Of a DNA stretch of 64,000 bases, positions 1 to 11,817 are shown piece by piece (positions within the stretch are counted from its first letter, which is position 1; the number at the start of each line of letters is the position of its first letter). Where the stretch lies: positions 139,133 to 203,132 of the forward strand of contig KQ965738.1 in NCBI GenBank assembly GCA_001574975.1. Direction: 5' to 3'. The notes below the pieces were generated by a model that had not been told where the DNA came from, searched no databases, and was given only the letters and a program-made list of their open reading frames with translations. The stretch is from Gonapodya prolifera JEL478. Its lineage: Eukaryota > Monoblepharomycota > Monoblepharidomycetes > Monoblepharidales > Gonapodyaceae. The translations under genes and the position numbers were made by a program.

Positions 1-3000
1 GTCAGTTGGGAAGCTGTAATGTGCCAAAAATATAGATACCATTCTCTGGTTTCAGAATTTAAAACCCCCCAAAAATATTCTTTGCAAGTAGCCTTTGGTT
101 GGATGTAGTGCACTTTTATTTTCTTTGTCTTCTGATAAAACTTCAAAACTACCTTCCATATTGTGCTTTTACCAGTGCCATAACGTCCAATAAGAGCAAC
201 CCCCATTTTTGTTTCCAGGCTAGTGAGGAAGAATTTGCATGTTTTTAATTGAACACTGTTTGGTTGCAATCCAAGCTCCTCAAAGCACTGCCAGAGCTCC
301 CCTTTGTCTTTGCTTTCCTGATCCAGAACAAAGCCATGTCCAGAAAATATATCCATGAGGATATCGGAGAAATTTTGGCTGTCCAATTGTTTTAGCCTTG
401 GGGTTATTGTAGTATGGAGGGCTTCCAAAACACATTGCTCTTCCACATAGGAATCATTTGTTCCGCTTCTATGACTACGCAACAATCTACCAGAAACAAT
501 CAATACTGTCTTAATGGTGCGTAGTCCCCAATCATACTGCTTTTGACATGACAATGTCTCTTTACAGCTCATTAAAGTCGTAACAATCTTGACAGCAAGA
601 ATTGTGGAATCTTTAAAGCCTTCTGCTGATAGTAGAATGTCACATATACTTGCATTATTTGGATGAGTCATTGCAATTGGTCTAAACAGTTGCTTCAAGT
701 TGTCTGGAAGCTGCTGGCGTCCACCATATTCTTTACTTGCTGGGTTTAGTGTAATAAAAATTGCAGTTTTGCAGTCCAGGTGAACATCCAAGCCAAGAAT
801 TTTGGCCAATTTCTTTTCATTCTTCAAAGAAGCTTGAATATCCCGAATTAAGACAGAAACAGCACTCATTACAAGTTCTTCCAGACGGTTAAACTCATCA
901 AAGCAGCCCCAAGCACCAACTTTGCACAGTCCCATGAATGTGCGCCCAATGGCAGCATAGTCAAGTCCCTCATCACAGTTGAAGACAAGAACTTGTCTCC
1001 CAAGAAGAGATCCAAGTGCCTTCACAGATTCTGTTTTCCCTGTTCCTGCTGGCCCAAAAGGATTTCCACCATATCCATCTTTTAGTGCTTGGAATAATGA
1101 AAGAAAGCATTTGTCAGTAAGCTCTGTATGAACAAGTTTTGATCCATTGCCTTGATATTCCCATGAATATGGCAATCTAGCCTCCCCCATACACACAATC
1201 ATATTGTCATCATCTTGAAGATAAAATCTCAATTGTTTCTTCCATGACCAATCATCTTTTTCAATTGTTTCCAATGAATACAGTGACTTCACCACATTTA
1301 TTCTGTGAATAGTGTCCAAGATGAGAGCTTGTGCTTTCAAGGTCAAGTGGCCACTCTGATTGTCAGCATACAAGCCGTCATGCACAATTTTGTTGAAGTC
1401 ACCAAGTTTTGTCTTCAATTTTGCTAACATCTGAGAGAATGATTGCTTCCCATCCATTATTTCTTCACATTCACTGGAAAATTTGATGTACTCAGCAAGC
1501 TCCACAACCTGTTGCGGGGTATCCTGAAAACATGGCATTGTTAAGTAGTTCTTTAAAATAGTTTGAAGTGTTTCCTTTAATTGGGTCTGAATGCCATTCA
1601 GCCAAATGCTTGCTTCATTGACAGTGTATACCTTTGAGCTCAAGGAGACAACTTCTCCCTCTGTACTTTTAATTGCAACAACATCACACTGATCAGAAAA
1701 AAGCAACTCCCCAATAGCAGTAAAAATTTTATGCAAGTGAGATTGCATTTTTTCTTTGTCCGTGCCTTGCCCAAGCATCTCCAGTAAGTCATCATCCTAA
1801 ATTTAAGAATTTGGATAAAATTCGATTTATCAATTGTCACACTTCTGTTATAATCTTACTTACTCCAACAAAATAGAATCGTGGGAAGCATGATCTCTTT
1901 TCTTCTAAGAATTCTGCAAGTGCTTTTTGGCATAATTCCAATTGTTCATGAAGAAACGTCACAGTAGAGTGAACTCTCTCAGTTATGCACATTTCAAGCA
2001 TGCGTTTCTCTCTACAAAGTTGATTCATAAGAGCTGAAAACTTAGAGTCTAATTGCTGAAATCTGGCACCTTCACTGCTCAGAATGTTTTGCCCATAGAT
2101 AGGTTCCAAGTATATCCATTTTCTCTGCACTGCTGCAAGAATTGCCAAACAATCGCTGAGTTGGCCCAACCGTGCTTCCCAGTAACCACCCCGTTGAGCA
2201 AACTGAGGTGACCTAGAAGTATGAAGTGCTTGTGCAATGGACACATTGTCTGAAATGGCACAGAATATGTCATTCCAGTTAGATACACACGGTGTATTTC
2301 TTCCCTGGAGTGTAGCGTGATCCCTGAATGCAAATATTGGAGATGTCACCCATGACTCTAACTCAAGAAGAGCTTGACGTAATGGGGCCTCTTGAGATGC
2401 TCTAATGGTAATATTCTCTATCTCCTTTGCATTCAGAATTATTTTTTCCATACTGTTTAGAATAAGACTCCGAGACACAAGTTTTGGGTCTTTTGGAGGT
2501 TTTTTTTGTAGTACGGAATAGAAGTCTTGCCAGTGTTCATCTGTCCATACCTCTCCACTAATACTCTGAGTTGTTTTGACAAGAATCTGAAGTTGGTGTA
2601 GTTTTGACTCTATTACTGAGGTAATGCTTGTCTTTCTTATTGTAAGTAACTCTTGCTTCCATGGCTCAATCAGTGTAGAATATAGCCATGAACTTGAAAA
2701 TAGTTCAGTAGAGTTATTTGCATGTAGCAGCAGCTCTTGGAAGCTTGATAAAAGATTAAAGGACTTCAAGTCTTCTTCCATTTGTATATTCAGTGCACTA
2801 AAATTCTTAAGCTCCAAATCAATATCATCTTGTATTTGAGCTGTTTTGATTGTAGCTTGAAGATTTAATAGCATGTCATATGTAATCTGCTTCAACTGCT
2901 TTGATTCCAGGACAGAGTCTAACAAATCCAATGCTTCCTCAAAAGATTTTATCTCTGACATTTTTCTTTGCAAGAAATTCAAAGCAGTTTGTAAATGCTG

Positions 3001-6000
3001 AATAGCACTTTGAATTAACGCTTTCATTTTGTGATAGTTTGTTCTGACGTGCTTGCATTGAGCATCAATCATATCGCAGCGTGATGCACAAAGGAGATCC
3101 AACTTATGCCAGATGTCTTGCAGTTCTTCATCATCAATTACCTGACCAGTTAACTTTTTAAGTAATGCATTCTCTTCTGCAGCAAATTTCATCTGAATCT
3201 CTGCTTTTTGTCTTTCAGTCAAAACACTAGTGAGAGTCTCTCTTGCTCTCTGGAGATTGCTTCCATTGTCCTTGCATGAAATTAACAGCAAAACTTTACA
3301 GGCTCAATGAGTTGTGCAGATAATAAGATTTATGGCGAAATATGAAACTTTAATAGAAGAAATACCTTGATTTGCAAACATAACCACTGCAGCTTGACGA
3401 GACATAATGCGGGATTTAAGAGCAGACTGAAGCTGTTTGATCAAAGTGAGGATAAGGTGTTTGTAGAGTCACATGCTAAAGGTGCAAGCTCACCACATCA
3501 AACATGCTTTGTAGGTATTCTTCCAGCTTCAATTTTAATTGTGATGTTGTTATGGCTACTCCTACAAATTGAACTTCAGTAGGTATGATTGCCACCTGTT
3601 GTCCTTTACTCTGCCAACCAGACAATGTTTGATGAGATTTTGTAAGAACAAGATAAATAAAATTATCACAACACCTTAAGGGCTCTAAAGACATCTTCCC
3701 AATCCTCCAGCAAGAGTAATGAGTTGCTGGTAAAAGCTATTAGTCCATGCAGGTCTTTCAAGAGATCCCATTCTGCAAAAATGGTTTGTGCTGCATCTAA
3801 AGCTTCAACAATACATTCCCCAAGGTCAATCTGCTGAAGAATTTGCTCTCCACAAAGCTCAAAAGTGTCCTCAAATAATGCAACATTACATGTTACTCTT
3901 AGTTCTTTGATAGGTGACAAGTGTTTCCTTATATCCCTGTAGAACGTGGACCTTCCATCTTCAATCACGTGATGTTCCATCTTTTCCTTTAATTGAATCT
4001 CTTCAACCTTTGAGTTGTAAATTAGATTGTGTTGATACCACGTATGTAGACATTGTGATAGAACCAGTAATGCCAATTTAAAAAGCTGATGATCCAAGTG
4101 GGTATCCCAAGGAGTATTTTGCTTTTGGGAAGGAGGAACACCAGCTTTGTCTAAAACTTCATTTACAGTGATTTCCAACTTCATGATGTGTTTCTCCCAT
4201 GTATACAACTCTGCTAGCATATTCAGTTCAATCAATGGTGCAAGATAACTTTTTATAAGGTGGTTATGACAGTGAGAAACAAGATTTACTCTTTCCTCCA
4301 ATGATGTCACAAGGGATTGAAGCTTGGTTACATAAGCTTTAACAAGTTCCCAGCTGCTACTTTTATTTATTTCAACTTTATTTCTGTTCAAAAATTGTTG
4401 AAACTGCAAAGTTAAAGGCAATACCAGAAACTCTTGAAAGGGGAATGTTTTTGCTGCAAGTTCATTGTATAAAGTAACTGTGTGCTGTAATGTACTCAAA
4501 AGTTGCAGTAGCTTATCAATCCTTGAAAATTGAGAAGATATTTTTCCAGGCATAATAAATCCTAAGGCAAGCATTTGATGATAATCCAGGCTGAATGTTT
4601 CCAAACTATTGTTAAAGTGAATGCACAATTGACTTGAGTCCTTTACAAATGATACCAGCTCTAATCCATTTTGGAACTGATTCTCCCACAAATCTAAAGC
4701 TTGGTTACAATTTTGCACCCAGACATTGAAGAAATCCAGCTCCATGTTGTTAAGCTCCTCCAGTCCTCCTGCAATAAAATGGAGCAGATTTTCTGCTGCT
4801 TGGACACCAGAGAGGGCATCCTGCACAAATGTATGTGACTCTCTGAGCTAGGTGGGAAGAACCTGTGCAAGTACAACATAATTGTTCATTTGAGAAACCT
4901 TCTCACCTTCAGAACATTTTGCCGTATTGACAATATCACATCAGATGATGGCATGTCACCTTGTGCCACACTGAACTCAGTTGACTCCCTAATACTGGAC
5001 AGCAAGGACTGCACTTCAGTGTTTATGTGAGAAATAAGGGACTGCTTCTCATTTACTGGCATAAAGGTTTTGATATGTGAGAATAAAATTCAATATCAAG
5101 CAAAATCATGCACACCTAGCAGCAGTGCAATGTGGTCCCTTTTCATCAAAGGAAGATATGTGTGAAGATCCTTTAATTTCCAGTGATACTCACCCAACTG
5201 TGACAGGGCAGTCTTCAATTTCTCTGCTGCATATTTTTCAGCTCTACTTATCTCCAAATCAAAGCTTTTAATAGAAGCCTATGCAAGCCTTTTAATTTGC
5301 ATAAAGTTGTTGTCTCATGTGTAATGGCTCACCTCCCATTTATATGCATCAGTAATATCTAAGGTGACATTCAAGCATGCTAAAAAGGAATCAAAAATTT
5401 GTGGAAGTTGGAGCTCTACCCATTCATCTGAGTTTAAAATCTTTGAAAAACTGCAACGCAAGTCAAGGTATTCAAGAGCCTGAAATTTAAAAGCCAAACA
5501 GGGTAACATTATGCTTATATCATGCACTTTAAGTTTCTTTACCTTATGAACTCTTTCCAAAAGAGAGTTAAGTATTATTAGCACATCATAAGTCTCCTTC
5601 CACTTGTTTTGCCAGAATTTGGTTACCAAATCAATAATGATGGATTTCCATCGTTCTGCTGGCATAGCTATAAGTTGCAGCTTTGTCTAAATTGTTGATG
5701 ACAGAGCTTGCTATTTATGGTCACAATTCCGTGCAACATATCAAAACTCACAGCCCCTTCCTGTGCTTGACTAAGATTAAGACCATCCAATTGTGTTGCA
5801 ACTTTAGAGCACAAAATGTTGGTAATAAAGTTAAATAGTTGCTCGATGTGTCTTTGTGCACAATTCTGTCTCCTAAACACAGCAGATGTGTTTGTCATCA
5901 TAGATATGCCAGAAATTTCAATAAATGGTCACCAAAGCTCATCCAAAGCATCTTGCAACTGATCAAGAATGTCCAAAGTTTCAACATTGTCATAGTGCCT

Positions 6001-6553
6001 GAAGTAACCTGTGTCATTTGTGGACAAACATTCACTCTTCCAATATGAGGACCCACTTGAGTCTCTCCGCTTCAACAACCAAATTCCGAAAACATCTGAT
6101 AAGTTCCTCGTCAGCGCCATCCAGCTTTAGGGGCTTGTCTGTGGCAAAATTCCTACATCATCATTTTCTTTCACAAGTGACCGACAGCACTGGTGCAAAC
6201 TCACTAAAGATGTTGAAGTCCAGTGATGCAAGTTCTACAGCCTCCAGTGCTCTCTTCAGTGGCATCTTCAAATCGGTAGATCTAGCGGAGTTGGCTCAAA
6301 AAAAAACTTATGTTGTGATGATGATTCTATTTGGAACCTACTGGAGGGTCCTCTGTCCAAGGGCAGACACATTCCGTAATCTCAAAGAAAACTCTTCATT
6401 ATCAGTGACTGGAAGAATAAATAAATCCATAATACATAGCACGGGACCTAGGGTAAGTCTGCATATTGCGAATCGTGAAACACTTTCGACGGAATTGTAT
6501 GTGGGAACCGCGTCCAAAAACTCAAAGTAAGTGGCCTGAAAGGAAGTGGTCAT
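1..6553 (-). CDS. DYNC2H1: cytoplasmic dynein 2 heavy chain (5' part; 3' part lies off the left edge)
   Basis: Motor subunit of dynein-2, which drives retrograde intraflagellar transport along flagellar microtubules. Reading the minus strand from ATG 6553-6551, the stem reads DELWRQN, then FKALK-like VFRALK, then FLEEKRSCFPRFYFVG and DDDLLEMLGQ, all in the order known for DYNC2H1. The AAA1 Walker A, GPAGTGKTESVK, lies near 1021-1058, followed by FNCDEGLDYAAIGRTF, GAWGCFDEFNRLEE and GGRQQLPDNLKQLFRP. The AAA2 loop reads GRYGTGKSTIWK near 164-198. About the first 2,000 of a usual 4,300 residues are present; the rest is outside the window. At least nine introns are visible. Clear ones are 1799-1857, about 3282-3365, about 3610-3675, 5999-6035 and 6139-6174. 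The last two are only 37 and 36 nt and restore frame exactly. An in-frame stop just upstream fixes the start. The gene is divergent from CEP164. Family identity is very secure; some exons between 4830 and 5320 were not resolved. Confidence 0.93.
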
Positions 6554-6824
6554 GCGTAAAGCGCATCACGGAAATTTCATTGCGTAGTTACTGTTTCATT
6601 CCACCTTGCCCCGATCAGATCGAGCTCTCGTTCTCCTGCAAGGAGTCTGCGGAGGAGGCCGATACCAGGATTCGATGCATTGTCCTCGCCATTTGATTTG
6701 TCCAACTCAGATGCGATGAGATGTTGGAGCTCTGCCTTTGCGGTGTTGTTCATTGGGCAACGCAGCTGCGGTCAGTCATGCCTTCCTCCATCAGAAACCC
6801 TTCACTCGCAACTTCAATCAGGGA
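6554..6824. promoter_or_regulatory. shared divergent promoter of DYNC2H1 and CEP164
   Basis: Only 271 bp separate the two divergent start codons. Both neighbours encode parts of the same organelle, so this interval must hold the 5' UTRs and proximal promoters of both. No TATA box or known factor site could be assigned with confidence by eye. That it works as one co-regulating element is an inference. Confidence 0.55.
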
Positions 6825-9800
6825 ATGCCCGGCACGGAACCAGAGCAGGATGTGGATGCAGCGCGAAGTTCAGTTCTGGAGGAAGAGTTTGATGCAAATT
6901 ATGAACCAACTCAAGAAGGTGAGCGTGTTCTGTCCCAACGATTCAATGCGGCGCAATAACGTTTTCGCTCGCACTTGACGAAACTGCATTGGGCTTAACA
7001 CTGAATGGTCTCATTAACTTTCCGACACCAACCTCTCGCTCTTGGAACATGGTGTCAGAAATCGTCGAGTATGCAACGTTTTTGGGGATGGACGTGGAGA
7101 AGGATACACACCTCTTCTGGATCGCCCGAGAGTCTTTGAAAGCGCCGCTTCCGCCCAACTGGAAACCGTGCCAAACTGATGACGGGAACATATGTACGTT
7201 CAATCTGACTCAAATTAAAAAGGATCAGAAATTTTCGATCGGGCGGAGGAATCCGCGGAGTTGAACGTTCTCTACGAACCAAGACGCCCATTAAGCCAGT
7301 GTAATAAATTGTCATTTCCCACAGATTATTTCAATTTCGTAACTGGTGAATCCATATGGGATCACCCGTGTGACGAGTACTACAAGAAACTATACGAAAA
7401 TGAAAAGAAAAAGGCGAAGAATGCCCTTCCAGATGAAAGTACGATTTCCAAAGGGAAGGAGGATCAAACCGAAGTAAATTTACGCGAATGCTACATCAAG
7501 GCGTGTGATTTTGATTTCAACTTCAACAGTCCTCGCTCCCTGCGGTTAGCCAACCAGACGGGGTAGCCCATAAAAGCCTCAAACTTGGATCGACTGATGA
7601 AGTTGCAGGAGTTGTTTCCACTGGCAATGGCGACTTTGAAGGTGCATCGTCTTCAGCTTCCGAGAATGGGGCCGCCAGCACTCACCAAAGCCACGATTCA
7701 CTCGTTGAGAATGTTAATGGTAAAATGGAGCCAAGCGTTCAAACAGAACCGGTTAAGGGGGGGAGTGAGACGTCACCATCTGAGAATCATTTAACGAAAA
7801 GTGCAGGGACAAAAGAAAGCTACCGGGACAGCCTCTCAGAGCTGTTGAGCATATCGTCGCTTTCGACACAAAGCGTGGGGACATCTTCAATGTCACATGG
7901 AGGTGGGCGAAACGGAGGTTCGAAAAACACTGAAGGCTTGAATGAGCTGAAACCAACAGTTGCCCCAGGTAAGTTCTCCAAGGTGTTGCATCACAAACCA
8001 ATTTCCTTTACTCTTGGACATGCTCATGCTTAGGGATTGCAACAAAAGGAACGTTGCGGTTATCCACAGTTGCCAAAACATCAACGCAAAACAAAGAATC
8101 AGACACCGGTGACCATCAAAAGATTTCGTCCAAATCAGATGCAACCGACGGCTATCCGATCAGGGCCAGCAGAGGCACTCGCCCTGATTCCTCCGATTTT
8201 TATACAAGAAAGACGAGTGGTAATCGACAGGACCCCGAAGGTGCCAACCCCGTACTTGATCGAACGCAGGATGACCGGCTTGGAAGTCCTTCTGATTCCG
8301 GAAAATTGAGTCATGATTCGGGGGAGCACTCTGACTGGGATAAAGAGGAAGGGAATCTGAAGTCGGCACCCCTGCCGCAAGACGGAGCAGCTTCCTTTTT
8401 GAACACGGATGTGTCAAGAGAAAGGAAACGTTCACTTTCATCGTCCAGTGCGCGATCAACACAGGCGTCAGTAACGAATACACCACGCAATAATGACAGT
8501 CATCATTTTAGTACTGGCTTGGAGTCCCGAGTTCCTGACCCAGCTGGGCGATCAGCCACTATGGATGAATCTGAGAGGAGTGCTGTATACTCTTCGTACA
8601 TCTTAAGCCAAGGAAAGACTTTTAACTCTCGCACTAATTCGAATGAGCACAGAGACGACATTAATGTACGTAACGGCAGCGGATCACGAGCTGTCTCAGA
8701 CTCTGCTCCTCGAACGTCACTTGGGAATGACGGCTCCGCAGATAACAATCAAAGCCAACCAGCACCGGCTCAAGTAATTTTGCCTCAGGAAACAAAGCGA
8801 TCGTCCATGAGTCCATTTGAGGACGCTGATCGTGTAGCCTTATATGACGGTTACCTCAAAAATCATTCCAACAGCGTAATCGGCGAGATCAAAGTAGGTG
8901 CTCTTTCCTCAATAGTACGTAGATCTTTGCATAATTCGATTATAGGCAAAGTCAGTCCGAGAAACAGAGATCGCCAGCTCTTCCGAAGCTACGGATTTTG
9001 TACCGCGCGTCACGCCGCAGCGACTGACGAAAGCTTCAGCCGTGACTGCGGAGTCAGACCAGGTCACAAATAAACCAACTGCAGTGCATGGTGCATCCCC
9101 TACCGAGGTTATCGCCCCTTCAGCGTCAAAGACTTCCCACGGAAAAGGCTTTGACGATGGTGATCGAGTAGCCTTATATCATGATTACCTGAAAAGCCAT
9201 TCTACTAGGGCTCCTGAGGTTCAAATCAAGGTGTGTGCTTTCAATCCGCGACAAGGGCGATGTTTCATGGCTTATGCCAAATGTCAGGCGAAATCCGTCG
9301 TGGGTACGGCCGAAGGAGCCCCTATTGAAGCTGTTGAGCGGGCGTCTAGTTCAATCCCTCAACCGTCGGTCAACCCTACTTTCCCACAAGCTGATGCGAT
9401 GAGCGCCCCGGCACGTCCTTTATCCGAATCCATGATGGGAGAAGTGTTCGCACTTTGCGTCGCATATTTGAAAGAGAACGGAAGGTCTTTACTTCCAAAT
9501 GACGGAAATAAGGACATCGATGCAAATGATCCCAAGACTCTATTTGCAGATTATCTTCGACTGTCACCCATTAAATCAACCGATACACAGTTTGAAAGTG
9601 GCAAGTCCCTCGGTGGGCACAATTCGAATCCAAGAACGGAAGGGATAACGTTGTCAGCGGAACATCTTGCTTTGTTTGCAAGCTACTTGAGCCGAGGGAA
9701 AGCTCTCCGACCAAAAATGGAACTTGAAACTGAGGGAGAGACCTTGTCTACACGTCGCATTGACCACTCAGAGACCCAGTCAGCAACAGCTTTGATGGAA

Positions 9801-11806
9801 GGATCCAAAGAAATGTCAAGCAAACTTCAAAACCGCTTGGTGGAGCTGCGACGAGAGTATGATCAGAAGATCTCCGAAGCGGAACGACAGTACCAGCTTG
9901 ATTTTGAAGCCAAAATCGCCGAGTCTCACCGGTCACTAGGCGAGCGTGCACAGCAACGAATCGCAGAAGTGGAGAAGGTGAGCATAGTTGACACCGAGAG
10001 AATTATCTCTGAGCTGCGGGCGGCGATGCAAAGAAAGTTATCGGACGCGGAGAGACAGAGCAACGCCGAACTCGAAAGACGTCAGTCGGAAATGCGTCAA
10101 GAGTTTCTGACACGCAGTTCTGAGTTGAAGCAACGCTACGACGCTGAATTGGAACGAAAGGCATTGGAACATCAAAGGGAGATGGCGCGAAAGCTCTCAG
10201 AGCTCGAAAGAGAGTCTCTGGTTGATTTGGATAGGAGAAAAGAACAGCTGAAATTACGACACCAAGAAGAGGTGGAGGAAACTGAACGAATGCTCCGTGC
10301 TCGCCGGACCCAAGAGTCTGAGGCTGGAAAGCGTGAATTGCACGAAAAGAAAAATAGGGACCTGCAGAAAATTGAGGAGGATTTCAACGATTGTCTCAAA
10401 AAGACTAAGATTATGCGCGATGACCAACTACGGGTAGAGCGGGATAGATTTGAGGCGGAAATCAGGTTCCTGCAGGATGAGAATCGCAGGAATGAAGATT
10501 TGCTCAGAAATCGAGTGCAAGAGAACCAACAGAGAATCGCTGCTGAAAGCAGTCAGTTCAAAATTGAGCTCGACAGAATACGTATGGAAGCAGAGTTTCT
10601 GGCAGAAAGCCTTCGAAAAAGAAAAGAAGCACTCGAAAAAGAAAAGATTCAAGTCGAGAAAGCTGAAAAGGAGATCCTCCTGCATCGGAATTCAAGCTAT
10701 ATAAACAGCACAGCTCGATCGCACACTCGTGAAAGTATTCTATGTAGCCCATTGGAGAGGGTTCCATATCAGCTACTGGAGGGTTTTGAGCACGTTTCCA
10801 GAAGTGACTGTGATAATGTTGAGCAGCAACTGCAAGAGTTACAAACTCTGAAGAATACTTATGAGGAGAAGCTGGCGGCCATTTTGCAATCGCAGCCACC
10901 GTCGCCACCTCGAGCCTCGATTCGATCACCAAGCAGGAGTCCTTGCCGCGAGAAGTATCAAAGAAAAGTCTACTGCGACTCTTGTGACGCGGATTCCGAG
11001 GAAATCCCTCATCCAAGACATTCCAGACTGCGGAGCCCAAAGCGATCTGCACGCTCGCCTTCTCGTTCGCCACATAGAACACCTCTTAAATTCGAAGACT
11101 TGGGTACGGTTGGCTACGTTCAGTTCTTTATTCGCACTTTAATATCAGGTTTGCCATGTTAGGATCACATAGTGTAGCGGACGACCAAGCTCGGGCGTTT
11201 TCCCAGAGTAGTGGACAGGAACATCGCATGAAATGGGCGACACCGCATTTTCGGTGAGATCCTCTTACGGCGGTCTTCGTAACCAAGCTAACGATGTGGA
11301 TGTGTACACCCAGCACCACTCCAAACACGTCATTCCCCAGATATGAATTTGAGCGGAGATACCATTCGGAAGATTTCACTCCAGTAAGCCGCCATTGATA
11401 CTTAGATTCCACCTACGTTGGTTTGTTAATGAAAAGATCAGCAGATACCTACAGATCCCCTGAATGCGAACGAAATGAACCAAAGAGCCCGAGATCTCGC
11501 GACCCAACTTCGAAGCAGGCTACCACCTGACTTCTACGTACGGTCAATGTCAGTTTGAGGGCTGTTGTTATCTATAAACTTTATCTTCTAATCGCTAAAG
11601 TTTATTCCACAGATCCCCCCGAGGTCTGAATGTCTCGTCATTTTCAGTGGCGTCCGCGACTTTGAGAGATTCCGATCCACGATTCAAGGTTTCAAGCGCA
11701 AAGGCTTCTGACTATCAATGGGCACGCCGCCAGTACGTGTGTGAGTCATCTGTTATGTATGCTTTCTGTTTCGTCTAATTGAATGAGTTGTAGGAACTAC
11801 CTCTAA
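6825..11806 (+). CDS. CEP164: CEP164-like WW-domain centrosomal/basal-body protein
   Basis: CEP164 is a distal-appendage protein that docks the basal body to the membrane. Exon 1 (6825-6918) encodes VLEEEFDANYEPTQE and joins exactly to exon 2 (7059-7193) with EIVEYATFLGMD and a WW domain beginning APLPPNWKPCQ. Exon 3 (from 7325) continues IYYFNFVTGESIWDHP. This matches the N-terminus of CEP164. Further introns lie at 7969-8035, 8894-9020 and 9231-9287; the last is 57 nt, in frame and stop-free. A frame change near 7470-7560 implies one more. Residues encoded from about 9790 to 10690 are a long charged coiled coil, then an SPSRSP-type basic tail. Between the WW domain and the coiled coil sits a repeated motif of the type DRVALYxxYLKxHS. 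Small 3' exons after 11100 end plausibly at TAA 11804-11806; an alternative stop is 11776-11778. Identity is strong; the 3' exon structure is tentative. Confidence 0.87.
8545..9720 (+). repeat. protein-level repeat 'ALYxxYL' inside the CEP164 homologue
   Basis: The translated linker carries recurring motifs: ERSAVYSSYILSQGK (near 8570), DADRVALYDGYLKNHS (near 8823), DGDRVALYHDYLKSHS (near 9157), GEVFALCVAYLKENG (near 9438), KTLFADYLRLS (near 9535) and EHLALFASYLSRGK (near 9661). The third and second copies are near identical; the others are diverged. The pattern was read directly from the translation. No function is known to me. Confidence 0.7.
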
Positions 11807-11817
11807 TGAGATAATTA

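Noticed and set aside
6338-6553. Independent small gene at the start of DYNC2H1
   Set aside because: Its residues (YFEFLDAVPTYNSVES, NEEFSLRL) align in position with the DYNC2H1 N-terminus and splice into the following exons, so it is exon 1 rather than a separate gene.
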